DNA from: Nematopogon swammerdamellus
Lineage: Eukaryota > Arthropoda > Insecta > Lepidoptera > Adelidae
NCBI GenBank assembly: GCA_946902875.1
Contig: OX336342.1
Location: forward strand, 14,377,523-14,441,522
DNA: 64,000 nucleotides
Direction: 5' to 3'
Made by a program: the position numbers and the translations under genes. This document shows positions 34,738 through 47,435 of this stretch, in pieces. A model generated the notes under the pieces. It saw nothing but the letters and a program-made list of their open reading frames with translations. It had not been told where the DNA came from and did not search any database. Every line of letters begins with the position of its first letter. Within the stretch, counting starts at the first letter, position 1.

Positions 34738-35032
34738 CGGATTGAACATATCGGTTTGTATGGGAGCCACATCTTAGCGTAACCGGAACTGAATTTTATG
34801 TAGCCTATCCTGTGTCCCATATAGTTAAATGTGCTTGTACAAAGTTTCATCGAATTCGGATGATCGGTTTAAGAGTTATGGCGGAACATACATACATACA
34901 TACATACAGAAAAGATTTCTAAAAATCGTCAATTTAGCTTTAGTATCATACATAGAGGCTACAAACTCAATATTTCCTAAAACAAAGTAACTTACTCCAT
35001 GACCACCCCTTACAGATTTATTATTAGTATTG
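34738..35032 (+). repeat. Dispersed ~300-bp repeat (ends TTATTATTAGTATTGAT)
   Basis: GGGAGCCACATCTTAGCGTA, GCCTATCCTGTGTCCCATAT, CAAAGTTTCATCGAATTC, a CATACATACATACA run and TACAGATTTATTATTAGTAT recur in the same order at 40995-41325. It is noncoding and unclassified. Confidence 0.6.
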
Positions 35033-35973
35033 ATAATGTCTAAAGCAATAACCCTCTAGTGTTTGCGGTTTCGTAGATTGTAATTGGATAAGTATACTTA
35101 CCGCGCAAGGCAGTGATATTGAATGCTATCCGTTGGCCAGTGTCAAGTCACCACGCGCCAATTAATATCGCTATTATTGCTCATCGGACCGTATTATTTC
35201 TGATAATCCCACTTATAGGTGTCCATACGTTGTGGATACGTTGTAATAGGTACATATTATAATAGATCAGGAGTCAGAGCACTCAACAGTCAGTAACGCA
35301 AATCGCTAAAGTTCCAAGAAGTCGATAAAGGTCGTAATAACATTCGACTTGACTTATTGGTATCAAGTCAGAAGTTGACTTGACCTGTCGGCATGCACTT
35401 TAATAAAGGCCTATGTTATCTTGATTGTTATGCAAAAGTCGGCTCGGCTACATTAGCATCTCCCACGCGTGTAATACAATTTTGTGGGTTACCGTGGGAA
35501 GTTTCTTCCCACTCAGAATGTATACGCAAATGTAATTTTATACGTAAATCGGTTGAGTAAGTTTTATTTGGGACCGCCTGTTTTCATCGCCTCTTGAGTT
35601 TTCTTTGTGGAAGCGATGGAGTTATATACTTATATACTAGTGAAGTTATATTCTTACTCAGCAAAATTGAAATTAATATGGGCAGTTAATAAAATTCGGT
35701 AATGCTCGTAATTGTTTATTGTTTATTTAGCATCTATTGGCAGTACACTGCGCTCAGATTTGTCATATTTACATTGTAACATTCCGCCAGTTCGATTATC
35801 ACAACGAAGAAGAACTGACAAGAAACTTCACTGGAATTTTTTTCAATATACACTTAGTCTACTTTACAAAAATGTTTGCCACTACCTAGACACGCATGTG
35901 CTGATTTGTGACAGATGCAGCAATCGTATGTCCATGTAGTTACACGAGTACATCTTATCTACTGAAACGATGT

Positions 35974-36163
35974 ACGTACAGTACCAGGCAGTAAATCATG
36001 AACATCGAGCTCTAGAAAGAGACAATCCCTCGTCGTAGAGCGTCGTCCCTGTCGCACAAACTCGCACGTCTCTATGTGACAGGGACGGCACTGGGGCCAA
36101 CTGGGATTGTCTCTTTTTAAAGCTCAATGTTCATTATAATATACTAGTGGGTACTGTACGTTT
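35974..36163. repeat. Imperfect fold-back element, ~190 bp
   Basis: The ends are ACGTACAGTACC and GGTACTGTACGTTT. The inner arms pair GAACATCGAGCTCTAGAAAG (left) with CTTTTTAAAGCTCAATGTTC (right), and GAGACAATCCC with GGGATTGTCTC. The loop contains a second near-inverted pair around TCCCTGTCGCAC and TGACAGGGACGG. Confidence 0.6.
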
Positions 36164-36170
36164 CTAAGTA

Positions 36171-36780
36171 ATACGGTTAAAATGGCAAATCGAATTCGGA
36201 ATTGTTTTCTAGTGGCATAGTGAAGTGGCATTAACTGGGTGACTGTGGCGACGGTGGGGTTGTTGTGAGCAGATAAGTAGCTCGATTGAACGCGTTACCA
36301 ACGTGGCCATCAGATTATAGGTTCGTATAAAGTTAGAGCGAACTTATAAATAATGTAGAATGAACGAATGTAGACCGCATGTAGAGTGAATCAAAAGTGA
36401 ATGTAGAACGAACTTTGAGTCGATGTAGAGCGAATTAAGAGCAAATGAAGAGCAAATGTAGAGCAACCGTCCTGATTGGTACCATCACCGTACCTAATGA
36501 AAGTCGGTCAAAATGGCTATAATATATAGTTCGTGTTTTCAGTTCAGTTCAGTGTGGTCGGCAATACCAAACGGAAGCACTTGTTAGGTGATGTAACGAT
36601 GTCAGGCTCTAGATACAAAAAAATACAGTATGGAGTCCCGAAACTTCTGCCGCCGGCCCATATAAGTGGTTAAAATGGCAAATCAAGTAGGGACCGAGTG
36701 TGTAGTGGCAGTGAAGTGGCAGTAACTGGGTTGCCGGTGGCGGTGGGTCGTGGAGTGGAGCTAAGTGGCTCGACCGTAGT
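36171..36780 (+). repeat. Duplicated segment with short tandem repeat and SINE
   Basis: GGTTAAAATGGCAAATCGAA ... AACTGGGTGACTGTGGCGA (36177-36290) recurs as GGTTAAAATGGCAAATCAAG ... AACTGGGTTGCCGGTGGCGG (36668-36780), about 490 bp apart. Between them lie a degenerate minisatellite built on GAATGTAGAGCGAA-like units (36340-36470) and a diverged SINE (36471-36623). Confidence 0.55.
36471..36623 (+). repeat. SINE copy, diverged
   Basis: GGTACCATCACCGTACCTAA, GAAAGTCGGTCAAAATGGCT, TTCAGTGTGGTCGGCA and GATGTCAGGCTCTAG follow the order of the SINE body with many substitutions and a deletion. Confidence 0.6.
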
Positions 36781-38924
36781 ACATGACGATGTCCATTCTA
36801 CGTTCGCATCTCGCCTGAGCGACTCGAGGGATCGTATTGTGTAGTAACCACTTAAGGGAGGCCACAGTTCTCTGCACGTTTGTCTGTCAGGTTCTTCATT
36901 TAAGTGGCGGATTTACAAGTGGTTCGAATTTTTAAGACGGAGGGTCTTGCAAATTCATCAGTATAATTTAAGATTAATTAATTTACTATGATGACAGAAC
37001 TTTTTTTAATAATTTTTTTAAGATTTCAGGTACTAATTAATATACTCGTCGCTCCCGAAGGAAAAACTTCGCTAGGAAAGAATGCTAAAATGTTTTGTCT
37101 GCAATTATCACAAGCTACTAACAGTATATATATATCGCTACATTTCACTAAATTATCACTACCTATACAATATTCTCCAATATTAAAGTGTTTGATAGAA
37201 ATGACAACGAAGGTTGTAAAATTGAACCGGTGCAGCACCGCCAGCATCCTACCCTTTCGCTCCCGCTCGTATTTTCAATCGACATAAAATGGGATATTAT
37301 TCCTTTTAGATTCCTCTCACGTCCGCACCGAGTCTTCAAATAAAAGTAAAGGGACGAGGCGTAGGCTCTCTCCTTGCAGCGATATGCGCTATCATAGCTC
37401 TGGGTATTTGCGCGGGAACATTACTTCGATGATTATGAGGCCGAGGTATACGGTTATACGCGTGGTTTTACCTTACCGGTTAAGGGTGGGGAGCTGGGAA
37501 TTTTCGTAGGCGAAAATATGTTTTCGAAATTATTATCATGATGGTTTCGATCAATTTGAAGAGGATGGTTCAGCGAATTAAAAATAACCCAAAAAGCCTC
37601 ACTTACTGTTAAATTTTAACGAAGGTTTATCACATTACTACGTCCTATAAAGTCTGACTAAGTCCTTATGAAAGCTAGATTACTTTAAAATTTGAAAATA
37701 TATAGACACAAAAGTACCATTATATGCCATACAATATGAAAGAGAAACATTAAATAATACCTATGTAATATTGTTCAGTAAATCTAATACGTCCTATATA
37801 TCACAATTTAAATACTTCACGCTTCTTTTTCCCAGTTTCAGCATTTCCGGTTTCAGTAACTTGAATGAGAAGACGGAAGAAAAGATACCTACTTAACAAA
37901 ACTAGTCTATGCGCGGGGTTGCTCTCGCTTATATTTAAGTTTTGAAATACCTACCATTTTGAAATAAAGAGCAAAATGTTATTCGCAAAACGGGGGAGAG
38001 CAGCTCTCGGCTGACCGCCGGAAATCTACTTAGCTTGTATGTATCTTCGCCGACTTTGTATGTTCTCTACTGGTGCACATAAATACTTTGTACTCGTATT
38101 AGAATAGAGGTCTTTACATTTTCCAACGTATGAATTTGTAAATACAGCTATAGGAAAGAAACTCAATCCTTCCTATTAAATGGAATTTTTTAAAATTTTG
38201 TTTTTATGTAAACCAACATGGGGGTGGCTGTGGGGTTTTTACTGACATATTCACGCACATATAATAAATGTCTATAGGATATTTCTCCGCGAATCGAAGA
38301 TTACTATTATCACTTCCTCAACAATGGATGCCGAATTTCTTCATCACATAGCAATTTGTTGTAGCCACCGATACCGGGATCAGTGGGTAAAAACATTAAT
38401 TCGTTTTTCAATGGAAACGGATCCTGGTATCAGTGGATACAAATCGGCGTGATCAGTTTCCAATTCAATCTGATCCCGGAATCCGTGGAGACAACCCCCA
38501 AACCAGAAGTGCTGCGGATAACAGGACAGGTTGTCAGCGGGCGGTCATTGGCTTCCACGAGTAAATTGCCCATGCGCCGAACAAACTGCTACATATTTCC
38601 TTTCCACACCGGTTCCGACAAGAGTCACTTGTACTAAAGTAATCAGCAAAAGCGTCTTTTATAAATACATTACGTCACAACCATTCCTACAACGCGAATT
38701 TCGCGTAAGTAAAGGATATGTGAAGAAATTAATGTCAAGCGAACTGTTTCGCCGGCAGCGACGTTGACATTTTTATAAATCCCATGAAATTGTGAGACGT
38801 TCTCAAAGAAAGTGTCTGGGAGAGGTTCCCGGAGCTCTTCTCGGGATGTCTTGGACGCTCGCGAGAGCACGTCATACGATAATCTCGTACAGTCGGCTCC
38901 AAAAGTGGAGATATGTTTTTATTA

Positions 38925-39700
38925 TTTTTAGGGTTCCGTACCTCAAAAGAGAAAAAACGGAACCCTTATAGGATCACTTTGTTGTCCGTCTGGCTGGCTG
39001 TCTGTCCCTCAAGACCCTTTTTCTCAGGAACGGGTAGACGTATCAATTTGAAATTAATACCAAATATTAAGGTCTACGTTTCTTCCGAGGTGTAAAAAAA
39101 TTAAGTTTCTAAGTCAACGCAATCACAAGATACGGCCATTTATGTCATAAATTTTGCTACCGGCAAATGAAATTAAAACCAATGGAGTACTTCCCGTTGA
39201 CCTAGAATCATGAAATTAGGTACGAAGCAAGGTCTCATAGCACAAGTAAAGGAAAAAATCCGAAAATTGCAAATTTGCAGTTATGTCACATAAAAAAAAG
39301 TTTGCTTGTTTTGTATGTCAAGACCCTTTTTCTCAGGAACGAGTCAAGATATCAAGTTCAAATTAATACAAAATATTAACATCTACGATCGCTTACAGAT
39401 GTAGGAAACTCAAGCTTCTAAATTAATACAATCAAAAGATACGGGTATTGATGTCAGATTTTGATACTCGTAAATTCATTCAAAACAAATCAAAACCTAC
39501 AGGGTACTTCCCGTTGACCTAGAATCACGAAATTCGGTACGAAGCAAGGTCTCACAGCACAAATAAAGGAACAAATCCGAAAATTGTAAATTCGTACTTA
39601 CATCACATAAAAAAAAAGTTTGCTTGTTTTGTATGTCAAGACCCTTTTTCTCAGGAACGGGTCAAGGTATCAAGCTGAAATACCACCAGCGGCGCCGCGG
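38925..39700 (+). repeat. Dispersed repeat with ~310-bp tandem duplications
   Basis: TAGGGTTCCGTACCTCAAAA opens the block. CAAGACCCTTTTTCTCAGGA occurs at 39010, 39319 and 39637 (spacings 309 and 318). Each copy is followed by AATTAATAC and, in the first two, by ACTTCCCGTTGACCTAGAAT. It is a partially tandem-duplicated copy of the family seen inverted at 955-1165. Confidence 0.65.
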
Positions 39701-40181
39701 CGGCGGCAGGGAGAATAATAACAAAAAATTAAATTAAATTTTAAATTATTAAAATTGTTGCGCGTTTAAAATCACGCAGTCCAAAGTACAGGTTTCTTGG
39801 TCGTTGTTTTTGCATCAACTGGCCGGTGACGAAATATTGGATTCATGGAACACAAAAAAATAAAATAATTTCAATTTGACAACGAAGAACTGTCATCTCG
39901 GCGTTAACTATAAAAATGAATGTTCGTTCGTTCGTTCGTCTTCTATCCGATTATGATGAAACTTTCGTGGGTTGTTGTGCGCACCCGCGAATGTAAAGAA
40001 AACTTAAAAAAGTTCAAATTAATTTAAGGGATGCTTTTCGTTACGTTCATTCTAATAATCGGCACAACAATCAACGCTGACGGCACGGCGGCGCGCGGCG
40101 CCGACGGAACCCTCGGTGCGCTAGTCAGACTCGCACTTGTCCGGTTTTTTTTATGAAAACCAGTATGGGTGGTTTGTTTCT

Positions 40182-40228
40182 CATCTCACTGAGTGTGGTC
40201 TCCTCGCAAAACCACACTCAGTGAGATG
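40182..40228. repeat. Perfect 18-bp hairpin
   Basis: CATCTCACTGAGTGTGGT and ACCACACTCAGTGAGATG are exact reverse complements with an 11-base loop. The right arm runs into the LINE fragment at 40197. Confidence 0.75.
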
Positions 40229-40350
40229 CCATGTCAACAGATTTGCCGAATGTTTTTGGGCTGTCTCACTTGTTAATACAACCTTTGAAGTAACGGGAAA
40301 CACGCTCGTTGGAAGACAGTTCCACACCCTAACTAATTTATATTTTAGTA
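40197..40350 (-). pseudogene. LINE C-terminal remnant
   Basis: The minus strand reads RLWNCLPTSVFPVTSK and continues AQKHSANLLTWHLTECG. RLWNCLPTSxFP is the late motif of Jockey-like LINEs. The same stretch occurs in plus orientation at 63535-63725. Confidence 0.55.
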
Positions 40351-40804
40351 TTTAAGTTATAAAAAAATATATATATATCTGTAAGGTTTCTTGCCCGGTT
40401 CTTTCTTGTTGATAGCATTCCCAAACGTGAAAGGACAAAAACAAAAACCAGCAAAGTGCGAGTCGGACTCGCGCACCGAGGTTTCCGTACCATCACGTAA
40501 TTGGTCGGTTTTTATTATTAGTTGTTTTTAACCCCTGACGCAAAAAGTGGGGGTTTTATAAGTTTAACGTGTGTGGGAATGTGTGTATGTGTGTATGGGT
40601 TTGTCTGTCCGTGGCATAGTAGCTCCCAAACGGATGGAACGATTTGGATGCGGTTTGTTTTTATCTCGGTTTTTATAAGAAAGCTGGTTTAATCGAGATT
40701 GTTCTTAGTTTATAATTAAGTAAGTATTAAGTAATCAAAAAATGCATTATCTTAAAAAGTGGACCGACTTGCATGCGGTTTTTTTAAAAAAGCTTGAAAT
40801 GAGT

Positions 40805-40990
40805 TAATTTACAATCTTTAAAAATCCCCGACCCTTAAAAAGTCAAAAATAATATCCGTTTACTTACTTATAGGAGTCGGGGGACGGCTAAGTAAATTCC
40901 CGCGCAGCTCTGAGTTTTTACATTTTACTAGCTTTTGCCCGCGGCTTTGCTCGCGTGAAATTCGTATTTAAAAAGAAGAAAGTAAGTAAG
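40805..40990 (+). repeat. CCCCGACCCTTAAAAAGTC repeat and solo Foldback-like end
   Basis: CCCCGACCCTTAAAAAGTCA to CCGCGCAGCTCTGAGTTTTT repeats 750-895. It is followed directly (from 40928) by ACTAGCTTTTGCCCGCGGCT and CGCGTGAAATTCGTATTT, the terminal sequence of the Foldback-like elements, without tandem arms. Confidence 0.55.
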
Positions 40991-40994
40991 CCCG

Positions 40995-41325
40995 CTTCTG
41001 TACCTTTATTTCGGCGCGCGGAACAATTCCATTTGTATGAGGGTCACATCTTAGCGTAACTGAAACAAAATTGTATTCAGCCTATCCTGTGTCCCATATA
41101 CCTACCTAGTTAAATGTGCTTATACTAAGTTTCATCGAATTCTAATGTTCGGTTTAAGAGTTATGGGGGAACATACATACATACATACAGAAAAATTTTC
41201 TAAAAATCGTCAATTTAATTTTAGTACCATACATATAGAGTCCACAAACGCAATATCTCATAAAACAAAGTAACTTACTCCACGACCATCTGTTACAGAT
41301 TTATTATTAGTATTGATTACTGTTC
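40995..41325 (+). repeat. Dispersed ~300-bp repeat, second copy
   Basis: The motif order is the same as at 34738-35032: GTCACATCTTAGCGTAAC, GCCTATCCTGTGTCCCATAT, a CATACATACATACA run and the ending ACAGATTTATTATTAGTATT. Confidence 0.6.
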
Positions 41326-42554
41326 TATAAAAAAAATAACATAGTTCCATTACCTACCTAAGTAAACGGAAATTATTTTAGATTTTTAAGGGTTTGGGGT
41401 TTTTTTAAATTTGTAATTTATACTTAGAGTTTGCACCATAATCACACCAAGTTTGACGCTTGTATGTATAGCGGTTTTTCATTGAAAAAAAACGCGTTTC
41501 TTGTACGGGGATCTCCTTTAATTTTTACTTTTTGTTTTTTTATTATGTTTATCCGCCATTATTCAAATGATGCAACCCTTCAAAGGTAGGAGAGACAGAC
41601 GGACGGACTGCGTAGACTTAGTGTTATGGTTTCGCACGGGTACGGAATCCTAAAAAAAAATTACGAACCATACTGAATGTGCATATTATGTCTCAATGCA
41701 ATATTGTTAACATTTTGTGTTCTTTATGTCTGAATCTGCATCTAGCAGTGCGACAGAGGCATGATTTTGAGGAACAATGGGTTCTGGAAACCCCGATATC
41801 AACAACAAAAGGCTCATGCATGAATGAAATACACTTATCATGCTTGGAAAGAATAGCACACGGATTTGAATTTCGAACCTACTGTCGCTCGCAAACCAGG
41901 ACGTTACCACTTGCCCGTGACCAGCTCTAAATAAGGTTCTACAACCGAAACTTTTAGAAACATTAATTTTCTGTAGGTATGTACATGCGTACATACAGTC
42001 TGATTCGTATGTACTTCCATTCATATTCGCGCAGTGCGAGGCTCAATCACGCATTATCTTCTATCACGGGTAGAGAATATCATGTGGCATAATTTTATTT
42101 GTTCTAATAAAATTTGGTCGAGCGCGCCGAGTGATGTAATTTTCATAACAGTTTTATGGACATTTTATTTCGAAATTATCACGACAAAGAATATGACAAT
42201 GACGCAAATGTTGTTAGTAACCGCAGAACAGCGAGTGTTTCATACTATGTACTGGCAATAATTTTACCCAATACACAAATAAATTGTACCTTACCTGCTG
42301 CAGTACAAAATGACGTTTTCGAGCTTCTCGTTCACACAAAAGTTAAATAGTTCACACTTATTCGTTAATGTAACACACTTTTCTGCAGGGTATACGGCGG
42401 ATTCGACTTAATTTTTAATCCAATTTCCTCCAGTCAACCTTGTACACATCAGAGCAGCCATTTTTAGTGTATAGCGTGCCTTTACTTTTATACTCAGTTG
42501 ACTAGTCAAAAAAGTAAATCGCTAATCGCTAGTTTCGCTAAAAAAGCAAATCAC

Positions 42555-42695
42555 TAAGGAGAAGGCCTAATACCGAGGTGCGCTCAGGTAAACGACATAC
42601 TTTCTCGAAGGAAGTAAGTCTCTAAGGGCAAGGCCGGGCTGCGTTCAGGCAAGCTACATGACATCTGGGGAAGAAAGAAAGAAGGAAAGAAAGAA
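42555..42695 (+). repeat. Decayed Foldback-like tandem units
   Basis: GGAGAAGGCCTAATACCGAG, GTGCGCTCAGGTAAACGA and CTAAGGGCAAGGCCGGGCTG are two diverged units of the arms found at 24160 and 32180. A GAAAGAAAG microsatellite follows. Confidence 0.5.
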
Positions 42696-43904
42696 TGTAT
42701 AGTTTATTCGTAATTTTTCTTTTCGAAAATACAATTTAACCAAATATAAATAAAATATATTATACATGTGATGATATAAGTAGATAGTGGTATAGATACA
42801 TAGTCTATGGCTTTAATTAGTGCTGATATCGTATTTTATTTTATAAGATGCAGAGAAGACAGAGAAGAGCAGAGATTAAATAAAAAAATTATGTGTTAGG
42901 TACTAATGGAATAATTGTACTGAATACGATAACAAATTCAACTTTATTCTGTACGCAAAATTATATTCAACATTGTAAGGTATTATGCCCGATAGAATTC
43001 TAATGAAATAATTATATTTCATGAAGGACTCAATATTAGGGCTTCATGCACGAAAGTTAACGGGCACTCTCGGCGGAGAATGTTCTTAACCTTACGTTTT
43101 AGCTTTTAGATACGCAATTACGCATACTTTTTCTTAAGTACCAGCTGAGCATTCAATTATGTAGGTATTCGTGCTTTTCTATTTACTATACGCTTATCTC
43201 ATTACCACGCAAGTGTATTTAGATGTTTGAAAAACAACAGGGGCTCTCGTTTTTTAACCTAGGGAGTATTATAGAATTATGACAACTAAAGTCTTGTTTA
43301 TATAAAATAGGTACTAATATTTTGAATAAATATCTTTTGAGTTACAGAAGTATGAAAAAAGTATTCTTTATCTCTATATACAGTATAACATATCCCAAAT
43401 GTTGAGCATGCAATTTGTTTGTTTTCGTTAAACATAACATCAGTTTAACTTATTAATCTGAAAATTTGGATAGGTGTAAGCTGGTGTAAGTATTGATGTT
43501 TCAACTTAGCATACTAATGTGTTTTTTTTTTCAATACATTTCCACGCCAGCAAAACCACAGGGAAAAGTAAGAAATTCAAAATGACATAAAACACAGAAA
43601 AGGTCACGAGCGCGGTATGAAGACTCGTTAGTATGACCGCGCTGAATCTCACGCTAGGGCGGGCGCGCCGCGCGCGAGGTCTCATGAGTACGTATGTATG
43701 TAAGCATCGTCACAGTTATTTGACGTTTTATCTGTCAAATAAAAGAAAAATAATTTTTCTTTTATTCTCCAATTATTGGAGAAAATATATCGATGCTGTG
43801 TGTGTTAGTGAAGTAATAATAATAATTAACTTTGTAAATATTATGTATCTATGCCTGTACGATTGCATGCTCGAGTTGTGTGCTGGGTGCTAACGTCCGT
43901 CGCA

Positions 43905-44045
43905 GACGTTCCACTATGGCCAGACTCCGATTCACAGGGCACTGGCCGCACTCAACCGAATGTTTGTCATGTTTCCGGATCTAGACGTCTTCAACTTCAA
44001 TACTAAAGTCTTTCAACAGTTCGCGGTGGATACGTTGAGCTAAGT
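43905..44045 (+). pseudogene. Possible LINE C-terminal remnant
   Basis: A short frame reads TFHYGQTPIHRALAALNRMF, then VMFPDLDVFNFNTKVFQQF, and stops before GTTGGAAATAG. The TPIxRALxxxN and PDLDVF wording is like the end of Jockey-family proteins in Lepidoptera. It is followed by AATAAATAAATAAAG, possibly the tail. The assignment is weak. Confidence 0.35.
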
Positions 44046-45680
44046 TGGAAATAGATTCTCCATTGTTAAATTTTGGGGCTTGCCCTGTACCTAGTAATAA
44101 TGTAATATAAATAAATAAATAAAGAAAATTATGTTGATTTTTTTAAGTTCATTTTAATATTGAAAACGATTACTTGGACATACCTATATTTTATATCCGC
44201 CCATTTATTACTCGCCGAGAAAAGACGGGCAAGAAAGCCTCGCCTGCAGTAATAATATTTGGCTTTTCTTTCAGTACACATATTACGAAAAGATTGATTC
44301 ATTAATAATTAATGCTGAAAATACTGTGACAGCTTAATACAAAGTGAAGGTTGTGCGGAAGGCGGGCGGCTCTATAGGGCGGATAAGTCGTGCGGGATAA
44401 CGAACAGGCTGCCTGGAGCGCTGGGGCTGGGGGCTGGGGGCTGGGGGCTGCACGCGCGACGTTCGACGTGACATCTCAACTGGCTATCTCGCCTCTCCTT
44501 TATCATGTAAACTATGCGCGGACGTTCGGAACGACCGGCTTGTCCAAATTAATATAAATGGGGTAGGACTCAATTCAAAGGAAAGTAAGCTAACCTAAAA
44601 GAAATGGTAAACTTGAAAAAATAAATTATACAGGAACTCTCTTTCTTATTTTATAAATTAAAAGGCCCTTGGCCCTACACTTTTTATGGAAAATATAAAA
44701 AAGAAGACACAAATATCTTTTTCATGGACATTTATTTTTACATATACATATACACATTGTATTATTTTGTAGTAATTGAAGAAATATATTTATTAGAGAA
44801 ACAAATTTTCTTAGGTACATTTTTAGTATTATTAATTTTTTTAATTACTTTAATTTTGTAGTTGAAAATATAGCTAAATTATAAATGAGCACTTTTTGTA
44901 AACTTTCGTTTAAATTTTTATTAGGACAAAACACGAACTTTTTACATTAAGTCCATTATATCTAAATTATATCAGCAAAGTTTTAATGTGTGAATTTCAC
45001 AAACGTTTTAATACGTTTTCAAACAAAACATAGAACAATTTACCGCGTTTAAACCTGACAAAAAATGTGGCGGTATTCCGTAACAACGAAAACGGAAGAC
45101 AGAAGCAGTCATAATTTCCAGAATTTCCATTTGTTTTTCTTTTCTCGTAAGCGTAGCAAGTCAACAAATTCAGTTCTCTAAAACGGAGTGCGGAGTCAAC
45201 ACTAGATGGCTGCTTGCTTTTCATTACTCGGTCGGACAGGGACAGGGGTGCAGCGAGAGAGGGGTGGGGTGCGGTGCGGGGTGTACTCTGTGGGGGAGAG
45301 GGTAGAAGGCGGAGGGCGCGGTTTGTGACGTCATCGGAAACTTGGCTGTGTTGGTGTCGGATGCAACATGGTTGGATGCAATCATAGAATAAACAAACGA
45401 AGAGAATGCTAGCGCAGTCGGCTGACCATCTAGCTAGGGAGAAACTCATATTATATTAAACATTATTTTAAGCATTTTTTGTATGTACTTTACCTATATA
45501 ACCTTTTAATTATTGTGTAGATTGGAACTAGACTAGAAAATGGGATATAAGTTTAACCGATTTATTTCTACTAGTTCAAGTTCATCTTCTGATGAAGGTA
45601 TACCTACATTATACATGGGGACCAAAACATCGAGCCATACAGTTTCTGAAACGCGCGCAGGTCCAGAAACCACATTAGAT

Positions 45681-45731
45681 AGGATGTTGTATGTGATGTG
45701 GCCAACCGTGCCAGTTTAAAAAAAAAAAAAA
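45681..45731 (+). repeat. SINE copy, 3' end only
   Basis: AGGATGTTGTATGTGATGTG and GCCAACCGTGCCAGTTT followed by an A-run match the last 45 bp of the SINE. Confidence 0.65.
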
Positions 45732-45867
45732 GTCGTTCTTATTGTTATACTTATTCGCCTAGAATTTAAATACGAGGACAACAAATTGAATTTTCCACCT
45801 CAAAATAAGAGTTACTCACTACTAATTTGTGCTTAGTTATAGTATGTTACATATAACATAATGAAAA

Positions 45868-46070
45868 CTTAGTATGTAAGTTATATTTAAAAAAAGCTCT
45901 GTAAGGTTACCCGTTCTTCCTTATAGATTGCAATGCTGAACGGGACAGGACATGACAAAAAAAAAATTATGACGAACGGTACTGAATATGCATATGTCTC
46001 AATGAAATATTGTTATTGTTGTGTGTTCTTTATGACGAAATAAATATCTGTATCTGTATCTGTACTAAAG
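45868..46070 (+). repeat. LINE-like 3' end with ATCTGT tail
   Basis: AGTATGTAAGTTATATTTAA, ACCCGTTCTTCCTTATAGAT and TGTCTCAATGAAATATTGTT end with GAAATAAATATCTG and a (TATCTG) repeat. A second copy is at 47770-47990 and partial ones are at 40347-40440 and 41655-41720. It includes an AATAAA signal and is probably the 3' UTR of a LINE. Confidence 0.5.
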
Positions 46071-46849
46071 TGACCAAAAGTATATATAATTAAAGCAAGC
46101 GGGAATACGACGAAAAACTGAAATGACTACGTTAATAATACGAAACATTTAAAATTCTCCTTGGATCATAATGCTTATTATCACTCACAGATGAATTCAT
46201 ATTATACGTTCTTCTCTATTTGGTATATTCGTTCAATGGTGGAACATAAAACCCTTTGTAACAACTTCTCCTGTACCTAGACACCGGCACGGTAACTCTG
46301 TAGGCATACTACACGCTCTAAATGCATCTGTATTCATCTGCAAGACTTTGTCGTACTCACAAGCTTCCAGTTCGCCTTGAGAAACGTTCGGACTTTGCGA
46401 GTGAGTGAGAGTGAAATGGTTCTACATGTGTGTATGTACTTTTATAACAACTCTACCTCTGTTACAAGTTAGTAGAGCGTTGTGGGAAGCGGACGGGACT
46501 AATAATATCACCTGTGTGATCAAGCGTGCCCGCCAACACCGTTTCCGAGCGAGCCTAGATCAAATGGATTATTACGGAGGTACACAGTGAGATAATCTGT
46601 GTAAGCTTATAAGGACCGCACAGAGAGACAAATCAGAAGATATATCCTTTGTGCATTGTAAAAGTATGGAAACATTGTAAAAACACGGGAAAGCTTATTA
46701 CAGGTTACGTTTGGACAAATATAAAAAAAAATTACAAATGTCAATTAATAGATTTTGATCGATTAAGTAAGATCCATGTAAAAATCGGGTTTCAGTCTAA
46801 AATATTGTAAAGTTTATGCTCTGAAACTGAATTTTTTTGTTTTTTTGTT

Positions 46850-46940
46850 TTTTTTTTATGGAAACGAACACGGTTGGCTACATCACCTACAACATCCGTG
46901 ATGTCAGCCCATAACACCGGGTGAACTAGGTGTCATGTTA
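46850..46940 (-). repeat. SINE copy, antisense, 3' end
   Basis: TTTATGGAAACGAACACGGT, GGCTACATCACCTACAACAT and CCATAACACCGGGTGAACTA form the reversed SINE 3' region. The T-run in front is its poly(A). Confidence 0.75.
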
Positions 46941-47435
46941 ATTTAAAGTGGATTATAAACAACTCTGAAAAGCAGAAATTGTTTCAACTTCTTCACGCAT
47001 TTTGAACATCGTTTTTAAAACTAACCGTATAGATTCGAACAGTTTCATGTTGAAAGAAACGCTAATGCTTACAAAAGCGAATGCAGCAAACTCAATGTTG
47101 ATGCTATAGTATCTCGCACAAGTATAAAGATTATTCAGTCCTACTAATCGCTGCCCTCCGTGCTATTTTAAAGCATCGCGCCAAAGCCTGCACAAATAAC
47201 CAGCGGCTGCCGCGAAAATAACGAGCGGACCTGTGATTTTCGTTACCGTAAATGTTTTATAGGTCAACCGCCGGCAGGTAGAGAATGGGAGCAAAGGTCA
47301 GAGATTAAACTACGGCTGTGGCGAATCTATTTCCAGCGGCGACAGGCTTGGGCTCAGCGCCGGCGGCGGTGGCACCGCATATAAGCAGGCATGGCTGACG
47401 GAACCACACCACAGTCCTGCTCCACCATGAGCTGT

